A DNA stretch of 64,000 nt from Endomychus coccineus (lineage: Eukaryota > Arthropoda > Insecta > Coleoptera > Endomychidae), in assembly GCA_958510875.1 (NCBI GenBank), contig OY294067.1, positions 141,279,846 to 141,343,845 of the forward strand. Direction: 5' to 3'. Below the pieces are notes generated by a model. The model saw only the letters and a list, made by a program, of their open reading frames with translations. It was not told the DNA's origin and did no database searches. A program made the translations under genes and the position numbers. Below are positions 21,040-33,689 of this stretch, one piece after another. Numbering within the stretch: position 1 is the stretch's first letter; each line of letters begins with the position of its first letter.

Positions 21040-22903
21040 ATAAAAAGGTAATTGAATATTTCCTGTTTGAGATTTTATTTAGTTTTTGAAGAAACAGAGA
21101 TTGTGCACATTGAATTTTAATAATAATGATACCTATATGACTGAAAGATTCGAATATAAAGGAGATAACCATCGAAATTCACATTGCAGCAAAAGTACAG
21201 AATTTCTGTAAAATCAATAAATATAATAATATTTATATCAAAATATCTATGCCAGAACTGAAATTTTGGAAATGAAATTGAACGAAAAAGGTTTAAGCAA
21301 AAAGGAAATTGGAAAAAATTATTGATAGATTCCTTTTGAATTGAAACTATTAAATTCCAGCAGATTCAAGGTGAAAAAAATCACGATAATGATATTATGT
21401 AGTTTAAAACAATTTTTCATCAAGGAAATTTCATTTTCAATAGTGAACTGAAATGTTGATAATATGATACTTAATAAGAGACTAAAAAAGTAAACCTAAT
21501 TTTAGAAAAAATTATAAGAGCAATTAAAAAATGTACTGCATTAAAATTAGTATAAAATATGTGTGTTTCGAGAACTACACAGTGTAGGAAGGAGGGCTCC
21601 AAATAATATTATCAATCAAAAAATATTACCCACATTGTAAATTAAACTAATTGTTATTAATTATCATTCAATATTCAAATATTTGAATACCATCTGACTC
21701 CAGTAACGGAAGTTACAATTCGAAGTGATATTAAAATTGTTTTATCTTTTTCACACAGTATATTCTGAGAATATATTATTTTATATGCCTCCTCAGTGAA
21801 TTGGCATATCCAGAACAATAACAGAATGAATTTGGAAGTACAAAATCATGAAAATTATCAAAATTTGATAATATGTAAATGGAGAATAATAAAGGAGCTA
21901 ATCAATATAGATCTGAAAAGTATACAACTAGTTTAACAAATATATCGAAAATAAAGGCTGAATTTGAATTTCATTAAAAAATCTGATTTCTTAGATTCAG
22001 AATCCAATATAATTTCAGAAATATCTATGAGCCTCTCTCTCCTTCCATTTCAAAACTTCGAAGGGCAGTTTACGAAATGTTGAAGCTACAAAACATCACC
22101 GCATCCCATCCAAAGTTCAACATTTTTCCATTGCTCTTGGCAAGAGTCACGAGATGGTTCGTATTGGCCGCGAATATTGTTCGCCAATAAGGTGGCACCA
22201 GAGGAAGGATGCTACCTATAGTTCGTCATTGCTTCGCCATTGTCAAGAAAAAATCTAGGGAAGAAATAATCAACGACTATTACAAACATAAAATCGAATT
22301 GAATAAATATCAAGGATACATTGGGTTGGAAGATTTTCAACATAAACAAGACATTCTGAACAAGGAGAATAGCCCGTGTTTTATTTCGTTTAAAATGCTT
22401 TATTATTCAAGACAGCTCAGCCTCCTCACCAATTTATCTTAATGATCATTCTACATTTTATTTCCTGTTTCTCTGATAATTCTTTAAATTTCACAATTAA
22501 TTCCCCGTTCTCAGTAGTTATTTTTAATCTGGCAACAGTGGCCAGAGGCTAGATTCTCTATATCTCAAACGCTAAATACGTGTGGTCAACACAGTTGCCG
22601 TTTTTCCAACCAGTTCAATTGCCAAATAGGGTAAAACAGCGGATATGGCAACACCCTCTATAGGCTAACCTTTCGTTCGCACTCGGTCACTCTGTCACGT
22701 ATGAAATACGATTACTTGCTGCCGTTGCGAGGCTGCGCTGCGACACGTGTTCCGTCAGTTATTGTTTTTGTTTTGCGACGCAAAGTAAGGTTAAGTTATA
22801 ATTCATCTGTTCGGTGATTATTAAACGTTAAAATAATCAGTGATTTAGTTGCTGATTTCTTAGAAAATCCATTTATTGTATTAACATATGACAGAAAAGT
22901 GTT
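21040..22903. other. Unassigned DNA with one weak coding trace
   Basis: Mostly AT-rich. Around 22040-22440 a forward reading (LRRAVYEMLKLQNITASHPK, then LLLARVTRWFVLAANIV, then MLPIVRHCFAIVKKKSREE) looks protein-like, but I do not recognise it. 22600-22900, more GC-rich, may be the 5' end of the hAT element that follows; I did not find a secure terminal inverted repeat. Confidence 0.3.
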
Positions 22904-24864
22904 TTTTTTTAATAAACGGCCTTTACCGCATTTGAAAGGATTAGTTATGACAGGTAAATTTCAAAATCGAATATAATTTAATACTGATAATTATAAAAAA
23001 TATGTATGGTTAACGGGATCTGAGGTACACAATAAATTATATTGCTGGTATTGCTTGCTATTTACATCAGATACAACTTCATGTTGGGGGCACTTGGGTT
23101 ATAATGATTTGAAAAATTTAGCTCGTGGCCTAGACAGACATGAAAAATCGCAGGAACATATTACATCGAGTATTAAGTTTAAATTAACCGGTAAACAGAA
23201 CATTGTTAATGTGATTTATTCTGCACGTACACGCGAAATAGAAAATCATAATATTACAGTTGAAGAAAACCGCGAAGTTTTAAGAAAATTCATTGATTTC
23301 TTATTGTATTTATCATCTCAAGATTTGGCTTTTAAAGGGCATGATGAAACTGAAAATTCAGTTAATAAAGGTAATTTTAGGGAATTGTTAGATTTGTTTT
23401 GTAAATACGACAGTAAGCTTCGCGATTTTATGAGTAACGCGTCAGTATTTGCAGGCACCTCAAAAACAAAACAAAACCAAATTCTTGATTCAATAAATTA
23501 TGTTCTCCGAAATCACGTAGAGGATGAATTATTGAATGTCCCTTTTGTTTTGTGGCAGGGTGACGAAACAACTGATATAACGTGTAAATCACAATTATCA
23601 ATAATTTTTAGATTTTAGAAATGGACAACTAGTGGAAAGATTTTTAGGGTTTTACGATGTTAGTTCGGGAAGAACAGCGATCAATTTATTTAATTTCTTA
23701 ATGGAAACATTTCAACGATTTGACTTTGCGAATAAATTAATTGCTCAAACCTACGACGGCACATCTGTAATGGCGGGACATCTAAACAGTCTTCAAACAA
23801 AAATAAAATCAGTTTCGCCTCAGGCTATTGTCACCTATTGTTACGCTTACAACATGAATTTGGTTTTAAGTAATGCATGTAATTCCACTAAGGAAGTTAG
23901 AAATTTTTTTCGAACTTACCGATATTTTCAAATTTTTTTTAGCAAATCCACCAAACGAACTGAATAACATAGTAGGAAACAGAATTCCCTGTAATGCTCC
24001 AACTCGATGGAATTTTACATCACGTGCAGTGTTTACCATTCACAAAAATGAAGACAAATTAATTGAAACATTCGATTTTATATTAAACAATGATGACTTT
24101 TCGACAGATCAGGTTTCATAAAATGCTGCTGTTGGTTTAAAATCTTATTTAGAAAATGAAGAATTTTTGTTTTTTCTTGATACTTTTAAATTGATATTTG
24201 AACAAACTGATCTTATTTTTCAAATTTTACAACATAAATTCACTGATATAATTTATTCAAGAGATCGTTTGAAATATTTCATTGATAAAATTTGAAGTTT
24301 CCGTTATACAGAATTTCATTTTGATATTTTATTTGAAAATGTTTAACTGATGAGGCTCCTCCCGCGAAAAGGAGGAAAACATATAATTTGGTAGACAAGA
24401 AACTACACTATAAACAACTTTTTTATGAAATTTTAGATACTATTAAAGGTCAAATTGAGATTCGATTTTCCGATTTACATGAATTCGACTTGACGAATAG
24501 AAGATTTTTCGAATCTTTTTCAAAAGAGTTTCCCAATACACTTTTAGATAAATAACTTCTAAAATATGAATTTTTTGATAAAATAGCACTGCACGATGAA
24601 TTATGCGTTATATACTCGGATAAAAATATCTTAGGCCACTACGACAGTCACGCCGATATGATAGACAATGATTTACAACAAGTTTTACCTCAGTTTTATA
24701 AACTACTCTGTTTGACAGTCACCATTCATGTCACGTCGGCATCGGTAGAGAGATCATTCTCTACTCTCAAACGAATTAAAACTTACATGCGAAATACAAT
24801 GAACCAAATCGTTTATACAATGTTAGTTTGGAAAAGATTTAGTAAGACACTTAAAACAAAATGA
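22904..24864 (+). pseudogene. hAT-family transposase, multiply disrupted
   Basis: Forward coding with at least four breaks. N-terminal: WLTGSEVHNKLYCWYCLLF, then GYNDLKNLARGLDRHEKSQEH, which is the TTF-type zinc-finger-like region of hAT proteins related to ZMYM/'52 kDa repressor'-like transposases. Catalytic core traces: LWQGDETTDITCKSQLS (first Asp), frameshift at 23618, AQTYDGTSVMAGH (second Asp region). C-terminal: VTSASVERSFSTLKRIKTYM is the hAT dimerisation domain. Frames change near 23620 and 23940, with stops at 24121 and 24555. The protein would perform cut-and-paste transposition; this copy is dead. Usual length is about 600-700 residues, and the remnant spans roughly that. Confidence 0.85.
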
Positions 24865-26219
24865 TACATTTTATGATAATATTATTGATCATTTTTCGCA
24901 AACTAAAGACCGTAGAATTCCGTTAATATATAAAAAAAGTTAATAAAATTAATAAAAAAAAACAAAATGTGAAAAATTCCAAAAAAAAAGAAAAAAATAT
25001 CAAAAATCCAAAAAAAAAATTAAACTCTACACCTCCACGTTGGTTTTTGCTGGGCAACAATTAATTTTGTCACTGAAGTAGCTGGTACGGTCGCTGTGCA
25101 AAAGTTAAATTAATTGGCTGAGTAGAGTATATTTTTTAAAAAACGTTTTATGTCCAGCCTCCTCTCTTAAAAAGTTGACGAGCTGCCAGTGTAGACCAAG
25201 TACAAGAAAAGGTAACATAACATTTGTCGCCAGTCCTTTTCTGCTACCACCGAATGTATTACCTATTGGGAGAAGTGGAAGTACTCCGTCGAAACCTCAA
25301 CTTTCAGAGTTATAATATGAAGCTTTACTTGAAAACAACGGTCAAGCTTTATCGACAACGTTCTAAAAAGGTATCTTTCTAGAACCGGAAAGCCTAGATT
25401 ATCCTAAACATATGCAACTAACACGAATTTAATTGCGGATATTAAAAACGACAGTTTTAGTTGTACAATCAAATAATGCTACACAAAGGGGTAGGTCTAT
25501 TGAAAAATTTGGACAAAGTATCGAAGGTAGAACTATTATCAAAGCAAATTGAACGAAGCTATTTGTGGGGCAAAAGATAAAGGGATGCCACAGAGAAACC
25601 AAAACTTATTTTAAATTCGTGGGCTTTCTAAAATGGTAATCGATATCATAATTACCAAGGTAATTCTAGAATTTCATCATCCTTCTACTGGGAACTAATA
25701 AACCTAACTATAATAACTACAACAGTAGAAGTAGATTTAGAAATGATACGCATAGGTTGTATCAGGAAGAAGGTAGTATTAATCCAGGTATCCAAGAGTA
25801 AATCCACTTGAATATTTATTCCGAATTCTCAACGAGTCTCCATCAGAGATAGCATAAACAAGAAAAAACACCCTGTCTAGCTGAATCGTCAACCTCTTTG
25901 TTAGAAGAGTTCGAGAGAACAAGATCAAATTTTTTTTTCTATACATAAAAACCGTGTCAGAAATTACAGTAGGGAGTGAGCGACGTAGAGTCATACGTAG
26001 ATCGATGATTACTGAACTGATTTCAAGTTAGTCCGAGTTGAATCAATAGATGTTAGGATGTAAAAAGTAGTTTACTAATAAGAATACGGTTGGGATTCAC
26101 GGTACATACCGGCGAAGGCAAATATTTCATATCCATGAATAAATTCCCCGTTTGAAGAATTAGACATTTGTGTTATTATTTTTGCAGAATCTTATGATTT
26201 TATTATAATGAAAATTGTA
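24865..26219. other. No recognisable gene
   Basis: 3' flank of the hAT remnant, then unassigned sequence with only short frames. I could not pair its ends with the hAT 5' side to define the element limits. Confidence 0.35.
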
Positions 26220-26582
26220 AATAATCTTTTACATATTGTAGTATTAAGTAATAAACATCTTAGCAAAGGAACTTCCATTTATTTGGCAACCACCAAACCC
26301 GAGGCAAAAAAAAATTATTAACAAATACCAGAGACCTGAATATATTAATTGTTCAAGAGAACATTAAGTGATAACCTTTTGTACCCTAAATTGACCATTT
26401 GGGGCAGAAATAGGTTACAAAATATCTATCGACCATTGGTAACAAAATTCGGAAGAAGAAGTCTGTAAATAATTTTGTACATATTGTAGTAGTAAGTAAT
26501 AAACATCTTAGCAAAGGAACTTATATTTATTTGACAACCACCAAACCCAAGAGAGACAGAAGGAACATTTATTAACAAATAC

Positions 26583-26590
<8 letters not shown>
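26220..26590. repeat. Two direct copies of a ~125-bp segment
   Basis: 26220-26345 and 26463-26590 share TTGTAGTA(T/G)TAAGTAATAAACATCTTAGC and the following ATTTATTTG(G/A)CAACCACCAAACCC segment. The stretch between them (26355-26415) recurs at 37473-37535 (AGAGAACATTAAGTGATAACC), there again next to a long (TA)n run. A repeat family associated with (TA)n is likely; identity unknown. Confidence 0.65.

Positions 26591-26651
<61 letters not shown>
26588..26651. repeat. (TA)n microsatellite
   Basis: About 32 uninterrupted units at the end of the second ~125-bp copy. Confidence 0.95.
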
Positions 26652-26653
<2 letters not shown>

Positions 26654-28417
26654 TGCTATACATACGAAACCCATACATTGACTATTTGCAGATGATATGG
26701 GACCCGGCTGCTATATGAGGTCCGTATATGGGCTCCATATCGCCCTGCCATTCTAAATCATGTGTTTCGTCACAACACTGTACCAGACAAAATTTCATGA
26801 GGGCCCCACATATTCGTAATTTGTGTGATTTTGTATTCTTTAATTCAGCCGTGCGCCGTAACAACTGGTGCGCTGCATCTGAGAGCGTATATTATCGTAT
26901 ATTTTATATTTATTCCAACGATGATAAGAGGCCCATAAATCGTTCAACACTGTACTGGTTTTCGCCTCTTCAGGAATGTTTTGAACAGAAAACACATACT
27001 GGCGTGAATTGTCATTTACTTTATTATTAAAAGCGTACCGATAGTGAAATAGAAATTGTCATAAATATTTTCTCATTTGATAGTTAAATAGTTATTTACC
27101 ATTAATGGTGTAGAACGAGTGAGGTAACAAATCTCCAATTCTCAAATCAATTTGTAAATAAATACACATAAGAACAATCTAGTGAAACTCTAACCTACAC
27201 TTCTTTCAGTATAAAAGTGGCTTGCGAATTACAACGAGCTAACAACAGTGGTTTTGTAATAGATTTCGCCCAGAAGAAAGAGTTGAGGTTGTTAATGAAT
27301 ATATAATTAATAGGGAACAAGATCAGTCAATACTAAACGACATTTCGCCTTCAGATAACTCAGTGACAAATAATGCTGAAACGAGTATGTCAGAAAATAA
27401 TCCAATTTCTAAAAAAGTACGTATGTACAATTTAAACTTAAAATCAAACTTCATAGATTATTTTGCTTAGTGACAGTAGTCGGGAATATATACCTGACAG
27501 TCCAAGCATGTCTGATGTATCAATTTCTGTAAGTGATAAGTTTGTTTCATTTGATTTATACAATGCAATTTTGAGGTGTTTCTTCCATACTAACTTCTTT
27601 GAGATCAAATGTTTGAAAATATCGTGTAATAGGTCGATTTAAATGTTTTGAATGCATGATTTTGATTCAAATATTTTATTCAAAAATCACCCATGCGCGG
27701 GGTAGCTATCCCCTTCAAAATGCAACAAGGCTCAAGTGATAGCTTATTTTATAGGAAATTTCATTTTCTATAGAGCAGTTTGGTAAAATCAATCAGTTTT
27801 TGTGTAAAGTAAGTCTAAAATTTGTGCGAGTTCAAGTGCCTCCCCTACTAAAACCTGTATTGTAGAATATTTGAGAGATTCCTTGATTTTTATTTTTGAT
27901 AGGGATACTCGTGTTGAAAAAAATGTTATCCCAGATTCTAACCCCTGTGCGGGGTAGCTACCCTCTTGACATGAGTCGACTGATAGCTCATTTCATAGGG
28001 ATTTCTTTTGTCTATTCAATGATTCATAGAAATTTGAATTTGCTCCAAATGTTTTTGAGGGGGGTAGCTACTCCGCTCAGAGATTGGTATCTAGGGTGAA
28101 ATTTTTATACTAAAATTGTGCTTCATCAAAAATAAAATTGGTGTGGCTGAGAATTACCTCATACCACGAAAGAGTTAGTACGGGGTTACACTTAAAATCG
28201 AACAGATTTTAGACTTACATTTCTCAAAAGCTATTGAGCAAATTTAAATTTCTAAAAAATCGATGGTGGAAGCCGTTACTCTATGGTAATTTATCATTTT
28301 GATTATATGAAAGAATAACTATTTTGTTTTTATATCACTTTTATTAATAATAACGTGAAAACGTAACTATAGTTTCAACACCGAAGTGCCATTATCAAAC
28401 AATTAGGAAATTATGAA
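26652..28417. other. Unassigned DNA with a possible coding trace
   Basis: A forward open stretch at about 27252-27428 (FRPEERVEVVNEYIINREQD, then SPSDNSVTNN) ends at a donor-like GTACGT. It has no start and I do not recognise it. At 27660-28090 a loose repeat recurs (GCGGGGTAGCTA(T/C)CC about 240 bp apart, and GGGGGTAGCTACTCC). No gene can be supported. Confidence 0.3.
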
Positions 28418-28580
28418 GAAACCGATGAAACAGTTCAAGTATAAATAGAGCAGAGAAAAGTAGGGTTGAGATTAAGGGATCAACGGAAATTCCAAAAACA
28501 GGTAGATCCTAGGAAAGTACAGTATTACATAGTAAACATAGCAACAATTTGCGAATCAGTGTGATTATAATTTAACATTC

Positions 28581-31500
28581 TGTAACGAAGCTTAAAATTT
28601 TGAAATATCATTTAATTTAGATCAGGCAGTAAATACAGATATTATATGTAATCTCAGTTTGAACAGTTCATTATTCCAATAGATATGCGTGAGCTCCGAA
28701 TGTATTTTCCGTGATTGTCACTTTTTTCCGTTTTGGAAAAGAAGTTTTTGTGTTTCCGTTCCGACGAAGATGTTTTGAGTTTTCCGTTTTGAAGAAGCAG
28801 TTTCAGTTTCCCGTTCCGAAGAAAAAGTGCAGTTTTCCATTCTGCAGAAGAATTTTCATTTTATGTTCCGAGTAAGATATTGCTATTCCGCGAAGTTCCC
28901 GACGAAGGAAATCGAAGTTTTAACGTCAGGTTAGGGTATCTTACCTTCGTATTAGATTTTTTTTTCTCGTATGAATTCTCAGATGAGAATTGAAAAATGA
29001 AAGAATCATATTCTTTCATTTTTAACCGAACTTAGGGGGGGATGTAACGAAGCTTAAAATTTTGAAATATCATTTAATTTAGATCAGGCAGTAAATACGG
29101 ATACTACATGTAATCTCAGTTTGAACAGTTCATTATTTCAATAGATATGCGTGAACTCCGAATGTGTATTCCGTGATTGTCACTTTTCTAAATTTCCGCA
29201 ATTTTGAGTGTAATTATTCAAATAAATGAATCGAATTCATGTCCGTTTAAAAATTGCATTCATTCCGATAAAATATGTTGCAAAAACAGGGGTCTGGCAA
29301 GTTAACGCATCAAACTTCGAAAAGCCTTATGTATTATAACGTGACCTTGTCGCTTTTCGGTAAAGTGCTTACTGCGGTAAGCTTCGAATCCTCGGGCGCC
29401 AGATTTTTCCCAAAGGTTAACTCCTTTTGAGGACTTCTGCTAGGGTCCTCTCCACAAGGCTTGTCACTATGCTATCTAAAGATAGCCTTGTCCCTAGGGT
29501 AGCTACAGTGAAGTATAACCAGAGTCCAATGGGCAGAAAACAGTATCGAAATTGTAGGCTCTAATTACAATTGATACCTGGTTATAACTTAGCTCGTTAA
29601 AGATGGAGCAGAAATAATTTAATAAAACAGGGAATTCCAAATATTAAAATAATTTTCCAAGATTTAGTGTTAAGACTCGCAGCTCAAACATGAATAAATA
29701 ATTGAGATATGACACGGACAGCGAAAGCTTTGTGTTTCCTCTCTTTATTTGTTTGTCTCGGAATACTATGTTTAAACCCATTATTATGTTTATTATATCT
29801 AGTTTATGTATTCCCGATGCAAATAAATTATTATTATTATTATTATTATTATATAATGATTTCAACAAGTACACTTTCAGAATAATCAATTTAAATGCAA
29901 TTGAACGGTATTATTTCACAAAATTACACCCAGACGGAAAATGTAATGAAGCTCAAACGGTAAATGAAAACTCTTTCAAGAAATCAACTCTACGATAAGT
30001 TCGGTCACTAAATTCCATTCAGCGGTACGGGATCGGTTGATGAATGATTCAGAATGATCGGAAAAGTACGAATCAAACAGGTCTCAGCGTAATGAGCGGT
30101 ATTCGGTAAATTTTAGATAGCAGCACTAATAAATGAAATGTTCAAATCACACTACGATATATTCGGTTATTAATTCGGTTGGTTCGGAAAATATTGTTTG
30201 CACTAGTTTTCCGATTGTACGATATCAGATTTTACTTCTTTCGGTTAATTACTCTAATTGAGTTTATTCTGTCAGCTCACCCACATTTGTACTAACTTTC
30301 ACGGAGTACCCGGTAATTGTGTGACAGTGTTAGATTTTATACACTTTACAGATTCGGAACCTAAACAATTAGGGCTTATACTTCCGGTATCAACACAGTG
30401 TGCACAAACCCTAATTATATTATCTGCAATAACCCCTATATCCACGGCCGAGGACTTCTCATAGTATTAAGGGAATTATTACGATTCTCAATCGTCACAC
30501 AATCACACAACCATCCTCAGCTTATACTTTCGGTATCAGCACGGCGTGCACAAACTGTTGGCGGTTTGGTCGTCTATGATATACTTATACTTCCGGTATC
30601 AGCACGGCGTGCACTAATATCCCCAAAGACGCCCCTGTCGTTCAAACATACACACTCTATACACACTACCCAATTACTTGAATATTTCAATTCACGCGCG
30701 AATTCAAAGCGTGCGCGATTCGACCTATGATAAACTATAGGATAAACTCAAATCCACCAATTCAAATTACTGAATACTACGAAACTCAGGTATCGTACAA
30801 ACGTTCACCAATTACAATAACAATCATAAATTACGGAAATCAATATATCGTAATGCTCAAAAATATAAACTTATTTGCTATCATTTACCTTCTGAAACAA
30901 TTCACTTGCACGGAAAACTATTATTAATTCACAGTTTTAAACCTGACTCAAACTCGGATAATTAATTTACTTCGATTATAATCACACTTCAGAGGTAAAA
31001 TTCGCGCTCATGATATCACACCAGTTCTTCCCGGCGGACTAAACAAGTGTTATCGGAGTTTTCAGGTTGTTCGCCCTTTTTATACATAAGGCTGCACAAA
31101 GTTTGGTGTCTCAACTGGCCAGACCCCTGTTTTTGCAACATATTTTATCGGAATGAAATGTAATTTTGAACGGGCATGCATTAGATTCATCTATTTGAAT
31201 AATAATACTTATTTGAAATTTCGGAGATTTAGAAAAGTGACAATCACGGAATACACATTCGGAATTCATTCATATCTATTGAAATAATGAACTGTACAAA
31301 CTGAAATTACATGTAACATCCGTATTTATTGCCTGATCTAAATTAAATAATATTTCAAAATTTAAGCTTCGTTACAGTATAAAAAGGGCGAACAACCAAA
31401 AAACTCCGATAACACTTGTTTATTGTGCCGGGAGGAACTACTGAAGCATCATGTGCGCGAATTTTAGATCTAAAAAGTAGCGTCACTTTTAAGCATTGTT

Positions 31501-32286
31501 CGGGACATAAGTAAAAAACCCTCGGCACAAAATAAGGAATTGGTGGAGCGGACTTGACCAGAACCTCGGAAAACATATAAAAGCAGTGACCGATGAAAGA
31601 TCGCTCTCTTTTGTGACTCTCTCTTTTGTGACTCTCTCTTTTGTACCCTCTTTTGTGATTTTGATTATCAATCAGTACAGTTGCTTTTTGGTGTTTTGAA
31701 CATTTCACGTATTATTGCTATCTAAATGATCTACCGTACACCGCTTATTACTCTAGGACCGAAAATGACAGTTGTGAATCATTTATCAACCGATTCCGTA
31801 CCGTTGAATTGAATTTAAATACCCAACATATCGTAAAGTATATATGTTCAAAACAGTTTTCACATAACGTTTGAGCTTCATTACATTTTCCGTCTGGGTG
31901 AATAATGTTTGTGAATAATACCGTTCAATTGCATTTATATTGATTATTCTGGAAGTGTACTTGTTATAATTATTATATATTTTAATATTTGGAATTCCCC
32001 GTTTCATTGAATCATTTCTGCTCTATCTTCGAACGAGCTAAGTTTTAACCAGGTATCAATTGTAATTAAAGCCTACAATTTTGATACTGTTTTCTGCTCA
32101 ATGGGCCCTGGTTTTACTTCACTTTAGCTACCCTAAGGATAAGGCTATCTATAGATAGCATAGTGACAAGCCTTGTGGAGAAGACCCTAGCAGAAGTCTT
32201 CTAAAAGGAGTAAACCTTTAGAAAAATCTGGCGCCCGGGGATTTGTAATAAGCAGTTTACCGAAAAGTCGCAAGGTACTCGTCATA
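28581..32286. mobile_element. Rearranged gypsy LTR block inside PLE copy 1
   Basis: Flanked by a 4-bp duplication ATTC (28577-28580 and 32287-32290), begins TGTAACGAAGC and ends GTCATA, so it behaves as one LTR-element insertion. Inside, in order: LTR 5' part (28581-28725), the TTCCGTTCCGAAG tract (28726-28870) and purine tract, LTR 5' part (29042-29330), a complete LTR in minus orientation (31375 down to 29331, longer than at 13989), and an LTR 3' part (31376-32286, forward). No gag or pol is present. Confidence 0.8.
29331..31375 (-). repeat. Inverted, enlarged gypsy LTR
   Basis: Minus strand from TGTAACGAAGC (31375) to the LTR 3' end (29331). About 700 bp longer than the LTRs of the element at 13989. 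The extra part includes three copies of CTTATACTTCCGGTATCA(G/A)CAC-type repeats at about 30377, 30521 and 30585, and an ATT microsatellite at 29828-29852. Confidence 0.7.
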
Positions 32287-32399
32287 ATTCTAAGAATCAT
32301 TCAAAGAGCGGTTTTAAAGACAGTACAGTATTACATAGTAAACAAGGTAACAATTTGTGAATTAGTGTGATTATAATTTACTATTCTAAGAATTAATTT

Positions 32400-32645
32400 A
32401 AGAGCGGTTTGAAAGACACATGAAAAGGTCACTTTGATATAGGTCTAACTGATCATTGAGGATATTTTTAATAAAATTTTTGACACCTTTATAAATCTCT
32501 ATTGATTCTAATGTATTCAATTTGAAACCTCTGGTTTGGTTATATAAAATGCTTAGGCTATCTAAATTAGGGAAATTATGACCAGTTTGTAAAAAATGAT
32601 TAGCAAAGGTTGAGTCAGTTTTGTTGAGTCTAAACGAGCGGAAAT
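32400..32645 (-). pseudogene. Inverted 3' coding fragment of PLE family B
   Basis: The reverse complement matches the last ~245 bp of the GIY-YIG coding region at 33330-33570 (for example the TGGTCATAATTTCCCTAATT segment). It is fused head to head with the forward element at about 32645. Confidence 0.7.
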
Positions 32646-33570
32646 GCTACATGCATCATCAGATGATGTACTTGCCTCCTTATAAGGCACATCCAGACAA
32701 TGGAATTCCTTTCTATCATTTATAAACCAACTTCACCCGAAAATTGAATTCACGTTAGAAACAGAAGAAGATAGAATAATAAACTTTTTGAATTTGACAC
32801 TAATACGTGACCATAATAAAATAAACTTCAACATCTACAGGAAACCCATTTGTACAGACATCACTATTCCGAACTCATCGTTTAGCCCTCGTGGCCATAA
32901 ATTAGCAGCATATCACTCAATTATCCATAGAGCATTTTCGATATCATTGTCAATAGCACACCTCACTATTGAGTTGAACACGATCAAACGAATAGCCATC
33001 AATAATGGTTTTCCGGTAGATCAAATAATTAAACTAATAAATCGCAAACAACAACAATTAACTTTCTATAAAATCTATCCGCATATAAAACACATAGATG
33101 CCACCACGAATATCATATCTTTGACATATTTTGGTACAGTGAGCGAACATATTGCTAACATTTCATCACGCCATAATTTTAAAATCAGTTTCAAAACTCA
33201 AAATAAACTTTGCCATCTTATAAACAACGCCGAAGACATAACCAATAAATATAGAAAACCTGGAGTCTATAAGATGATTTGCCCAGATTGTGATTACTTT
33301 TATATAGGTAGAGCTTGTCGTAATTTCAAATTGAAATACGAAGAACATTTTCGCTCGTGTAGACTCAGCAAAACAGACTCAACCTTTGCTAATCATTTTT
33401 CACAAACTGGTCATAATTTCCCTAATTTAGATAGCCAAACCAGAGGTTTCAAATTGGATACATTAGAATCAATAGAGATTTATAAGGGTGTCAAAAATTC
33501 TAATATCCTCAATGATCAGTTAGACCAAAATCAAAGTGATCTTTTCATGTGTCTTTCAAACCGCTCTTAA
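32646..33570 (+). pseudogene. PLE family B: RT C-terminal part and GIY-YIG endonuclease
   Basis: Forward frame, open from about 32788 to 33570 (260 residues). Upstream, in another frame, SSDDVLA near 32655 corresponds to the RT active-site YxDD block. FLSFINQLHPKIEFTLETE and LTLIRDHNKINFNIYRKP follow, the PLE equivalent of 'lpFLDvlv.r...'. The nuclease part has PGVYKMICPDCDYFYIGRAC (GIY-YIG with the CxxC pair), FKLKYEEHF and ANHFSQTGHNFPN (His pair of the zinc-finger-like block). The RT fingers and palm are missing, so it is 5'-truncated at YxDD. Confidence 0.8.
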
Positions 33571-33689
33571 AATAATTCTTAGAATTTTAAATTATAATCA
33601 CACTAATTCACAAATTATTACCTTGTTTACTATGTAATATTGTACTGTCTTTCAAACCGCTCTTTAAATAATTCTTAGAAAAGCATACG

